From: Candidatus Woesearchaeota archaeon
Lineage (GTDB): Archaea > Nanobdellota > Nanobdellia > Woesearchaeales > GW2011-AR4
Assembly (NCBI GenBank): GCA_030751755.1
Contig: JASMFO010000056.1
Coordinates: forward strand, 1 to 7,875
Direction of reading: 5' to 3'
DNA: 7,875 bases
Part shown: one piece after another, positions 5,719 to 7,875 of the stretch
Numbering within the stretch: the stretch's first letter is position 1
How the letters are laid out: every line of letters begins with the position of its first letter
The notes under the pieces: model-generated
Told to the model about the DNA's origin: nothing
Seen by the model: only the letters and a program-made list of their open reading frames with translations
The model's database searches: none
Position numbers and translations under genes: made by a program

Positions 5719-5738
5719 TTTTTAAAATTATTTATAGT
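5719..5738 (-). promoter_or_regulatory. TATA elements for U32 gene
   Basis: Two candidate boxes lie on the minus strand: ctataaataa (about 5727-5736) and ttttaaaaa (5719-5727). The nearer one is centred about 28 bases from the ATG and would give a leaderless mRNA. The farther one matches the TATA consensus better and would give a leader of about 10 bases. Confidence 0.5.
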
Positions 5739-5761
5739 CATCCTAATTGAATAATAACAAC

Positions 5762-5772
5762 CTTTAAAAAAT
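5762..5772 (+). promoter_or_regulatory. TATA box for aIF5B gene
   Basis: The sequence ctttaaaaaat is centred about 26 bases upstream of the aIF5B ATG, again predicting a leaderless transcript. It shares a 97-base divergent intergenic region (5696-5792) with the U32 promoter. Confidence 0.6.
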
Positions 5773-5792
5773 AGATTCTATTACTGTTTAAT

Positions 5793-7553
5793 ATGAAATT
5801 AAGACAACCAATAATAACTTTTATGGGTCATATAGACCATGGAAAAACATCTTTGCAGGATTTCATTAGACAGACCTCTACAGCTCAGCAAGAAGCAGGA
5901 AAAATTACACAACACATCGGATGCAGTAACATTATTCTGGAAACAATTAAAAAAATATGCGGTAAATTATTAGACACTTTAAAATTAAAGCTTACAATCC
6001 CTGGTTTGCTCTTTATTGATAGTCCTGGCCATGCGGCCTTCACCTCATTAAGAAAAAGAGGAGGCAATCTAGCAGATATAGCAATTTTGGTCATAGATAT
6101 AAATGAGGGTGTAAAGCCACAAACCCTTGAATGCATTGAGATATTAAAGCAATATAAAACACCTTTCATTATAGCCTTGAATAAAATAGATTTGCTTTCA
6201 GGATGGCAGAGCAGTAATTCATTTTTAATGCAAAATATCAATTCTCAGTCGGAAAATATACAAAAAATATTGGATACAAAATTGTATGAATTGGTTGGTA
6301 AATTATCAGAGTTGAACTTCAACGCTGAAAGATTTGATAGGGTAGAAGATTATACCAAGCAGATAGCGATAACTCCAACATCAGCGAAAACAGGAGAGGG
6401 GATTCCTGAACTGTTAATGGTCCTTACAGGCCTGGCCCAGAAATTCATGGAACAGAAATTAAATGTAAATATAGAAGGTCATGCTCGCGGTACGGTCTTG
6501 GAAGTCAAGGAAGAAAAAGGCGTAGGAAAAACAATAGATGTAATAATCTATGACGGAACATTAAAGAAAAATGATACAATTGTAATAGGAACATTGGATG
6601 AGCCAATATCAACCAAAGTTAAAGCTCTATTAGAGCCATTGCCCCTGAAAGACATCAGAGATAAAAAAACAAAATTTACTAATGTTTCTAAAGTTTCAGC
6701 AGCTACTGGAATAAAAATCTCGACCCCAGAATTGGATAATGTTGTGGCTGGAATGCCCTTAAGGTCTTGTTCGTTAAATGAAATAGGAATAGTTAAGGAA
6801 GAACTTAAAAAAGAAATTGAGGAAGTTGTAATTGAGACAGACAAGCGGGGCATAGTAATAAAAGCAGATTCATTGGGAAGCCTGGAAGCTCTTGTTAAAA
6901 TGCTAAAGGAGAAAAATATTGCTGTAAAAAAAGCAAGCATTGGTGATATTTCAAAAAAAGATATTTCAGATGCCTCAATAAGTTATGAAAAAGACCCCTT
7001 AAATTCCGCAATTCTTGGATTTAATGTAGAATTAATGCCAGATATAAAAGCACACAATGTCAAAATACTTACAAATAATATCATTTACAAATTAATTGAA
7101 GATTTTGAAAAGTGGCAGAAAGAAGAGAATAAACGCTTAGAAGGAAAGGAAATAGAATTTTTGGTAAGGCCTTGCAAACTCCAGATAATGAAAGGTTACA
7201 TCTTTAGGCAGAATAATCCCGCAGTTGTTGGAGTTGATGTTTTAGAGGGAAAAGTCAAGGTAGACACGCCATTAATGAAAAAAGACGGAAACAAGATAAC
7301 AGAAGTAAAAAGCATACAGAAAGACCAGGAAAATTTAAATGAAGCTGAAAAAGGAAAGCAGGTTGCTATATCTTTGCCAAAAGTTACAGTAGGAAGGCAA
7401 ATTAACGAAAACAATATTTTGTATTCTGCCATCCCAGAAGAGGACTTTATAAAATTAAAAGAGCTTAAGAAGAACTTATCAGAAGAAGAAAAAGCAATTT
7501 TGAAAGAGATAGCAGAGATAATGAGGGCTAAAAATGCAATGTGGGGCATATAA
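5793..7553 (+). CDS. infB: Translation initiation factor aIF5B
   Basis: The 586-residue protein has the expected length of archaeal aIF5B, the GTPase related to bacterial IF2 that promotes initiator tRNA binding and ribosomal subunit joining. The G domain (about 1-220) shows G1 GHIDHGKT (12-19), the G2 region GKITQHIG (36-43), G3 DSPGH (76-80) with the catalytic-position His80, G4 NKID (130-133) and G5 SAKTGEG (197-203). The conserved SLRKRGG (85-91) follows G3. A beta-barrel domain II covers about 225-330. Domain III includes the typical KADSLGSLEAL (357-367). Domain IV, from about 455 to the end, includes LVRPCKLQIMKGYIFR (457-472) and a helical C-terminus. No intein interrupts the P-loop, as happens in some archaeal homologues. 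Minor variants are Ile in place of Val in GHIDHG, and DSPGHAAF where DTPGHEAF is usual. The gene has its own TATA box, and the next gene starts one base after its stop. Confidence 0.97.
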   Translation: MKLRQPIITFMGHIDHGKTSLQDFIRQTSTAQQEAGKITQHIGCSNIILETIKKICGKLLDTLKLKLTIPGLLFIDSPGHAAFTSLRKRGGNLADIAILVIDINEGVKPQTLECIEILKQYKTPFIIALNKIDLLSGWQSSNSFLMQNINSQSENIQKILDTKLYELVGKLSELNFNAERFDRVEDYTKQIAITPTSAKTGEGIPELLMVLTGLAQKFMEQKLNVNIEGHARGTVLEVKEEKGVGKTIDVIIYDGTLKKNDTIVIGTLDEPISTKVKALLEPLPLKDIRDKKTKFTNVSKVSAATGIKISTPELDNVVAGMPLRSCSLNEIGIVKEELKKEIEEVVIETDKRGIVIKADSLGSLEALVKMLKEKNIAVKKASIGDISKKDISDASISYEKDPLNSAILGFNVELMPDIKAHNVKILTNNIIYKLIEDFEKWQKEENKRLEGKEIEFLVRPCKLQIMKGYIFRQNNPAVVGVDVLEGKVKVDTPLMKKDGNKITEVKSIQKDQENLNEAEKGKQVAISLPKVTVGRQINENNILYSAIPEEDFIKLKELKKNLSEEEKAILKEIAEIMRAKNAMWGI

Positions 7554-7554
7554 A

Positions 7555-7875
7555 ATGCCCCAATTAAAAATATTAAATACCAAAGAGATAAAACAAATTC
7601 TAAAACTAATAGAAAACCAATGGAATGCTAAATTAAAATTAAATTATGCTTTTTTGAAAAACAATAAGAATAGAATTTTTATTATTAATAAAGATATTTC
7701 AAAAATTGATTTGGAAAAGTTAAGGATTAATTCTATTGGAATGTATTTTTGTGAAACAAGAAATGATAAAATAAGACTAAGCATTGAAGGCTCTCAAATA
7801 GTAGGACCAAAAGCAATGAAAAACATTGTAGAAATTAATTCATTGCAAGTAAAACAATGGATGAAAGGAGAGGAT
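7555..7875 (+). CDS. PUA-type RNA-binding protein, 3' end outside window
   Basis: The frame is open from the ATG at 7555 to the window end, giving 107 visible residues. The sequence contains LKLNYAFLKNN (residues 28-38), RIFIINKDI (42-50), LRINSIGMYFCE (58-69) and IRLSIEGSQIVGPKAMKN (75-92), then WMKGED at the edge. LRINSIGMYF followed by SIEGSQIVGP resembles the PUA-like domain of archaeal NOL1/NOP2/Fmu-type ribosome-biogenesis proteins, which also occurs at the C-terminus of RsmF-like rRNA methyltransferases. No methyltransferase motif is visible, and the archaeal stand-alone versions are of about this size or slightly longer. The start lies one base after the aIF5B stop, so the two are almost certainly co-transcribed and probably translationally coupled; only a weak GTGGGG precedes it. 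A role in rRNA or tRNA binding during ribosome assembly fits the context, but the exact function is inferred. Confidence 0.8.
   Translation, partial: MPQLKILNTKEIKQILKLIENQWNAKLKLNYAFLKNNKNRIFIINKDISKIDLEKLRINSIGMYFCETRNDKIRLSIEGSQIVGPKAMKNIVEINSLQVKQWMKGED

Noticed and set aside
5352..5750. 132-residue plus-strand reading frame opposite the U32 gene
   Set aside because: It covers the conserved U32 N-terminal motifs on the other strand, has no promoter of its own, and crosses the divergent promoter region.
5825..5850. Possible intein insertion point in the aIF5B P-loop
   Set aside because: The GHIDHGKT motif is continuous and the protein has normal length, so no intein is present.
1..7875. 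CRISPR array, tRNA, rRNA, insertion sequence or prophage
   Set aside because: I found no regularly spaced repeats, no tRNA-like cloverleaf or CCA-ending T-arm, no rRNA-like stretch, and no transposase or integrase motif on either strand.

Overview
The window reads as a stretch of chromosome from a low-GC archaeon. I think a DPANN-type lineage (Woesearchaeota/Pacearchaeota-like) is most likely, but that placement is inferred from the style of the genes and not tested by a phylogeny. The archaeal assignment itself is well supported. It rests on archaeal-type translation factors (aIF5B, aEF1B), a small four-CxxC zinc-ribbon protein next to aEF1B, an archaeal-type Trm1, and TATA boxes centred about 26-30 bases upstream of start codons, which implies leaderless mRNAs.

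Layout. Positions 1-823 (+) hold the 3' end of a gene for a long, charged coiled-coil protein. It overlaps by 8 bases a gene for a very small acidic lipoprotein, and the two proteins share a short DSILAD(L/I)(D/E) motif. Positions 863-1957 (+) encode RtcA, the RNA 3'-phosphate cyclase. Positions 2024-2200 (+) encode the zinc-ribbon microprotein and 2385-2663 (+) encode aEF1B; each appears to have its own promoter. The minus strand then carries, in transcription order, a U32-family protein (5695-4454), a small secreted beta-rich protein (4370-4038), Trm1 tRNA (guanine-26) dimethyltransferase (3997-2834), and a possible frameshifted single-membrane-span microprotein (2788-2685) that converges on the end of the aEF1B gene. 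From 5793 (+), divergent from the U32 gene, lies intein-free full-length aIF5B. It is followed after one base by the 5' part of a PUA-type RNA-binding protein gene that runs off the window end.

Functionally this is mostly a housekeeping neighbourhood for RNA maintenance and translation: RNA end repair (RtcA), tRNA modification (Trm1), probable RNA hydroxylation or another U32 activity, elongation (aEF1B), subunit joining at initiation (aIF5B), and ribosome or RNA binding (PUA protein). Two cell-surface loci, the lipoprotein pair and the small secreted protein, are lineage-specific in appearance and functionally unknown.

I see no CRISPR array, transposon, integrase, tRNA, rRNA or defence cassette. 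The items most worth a second look are the shared motif in the coiled-coil/lipoprotein pair, the unannotated membrane microprotein with an apparent one-base frameshift, the Asn-rich and Cys-poor Trm1, and the small secreted protein, which has the only clear Shine-Dalgarno site with a separate leader.
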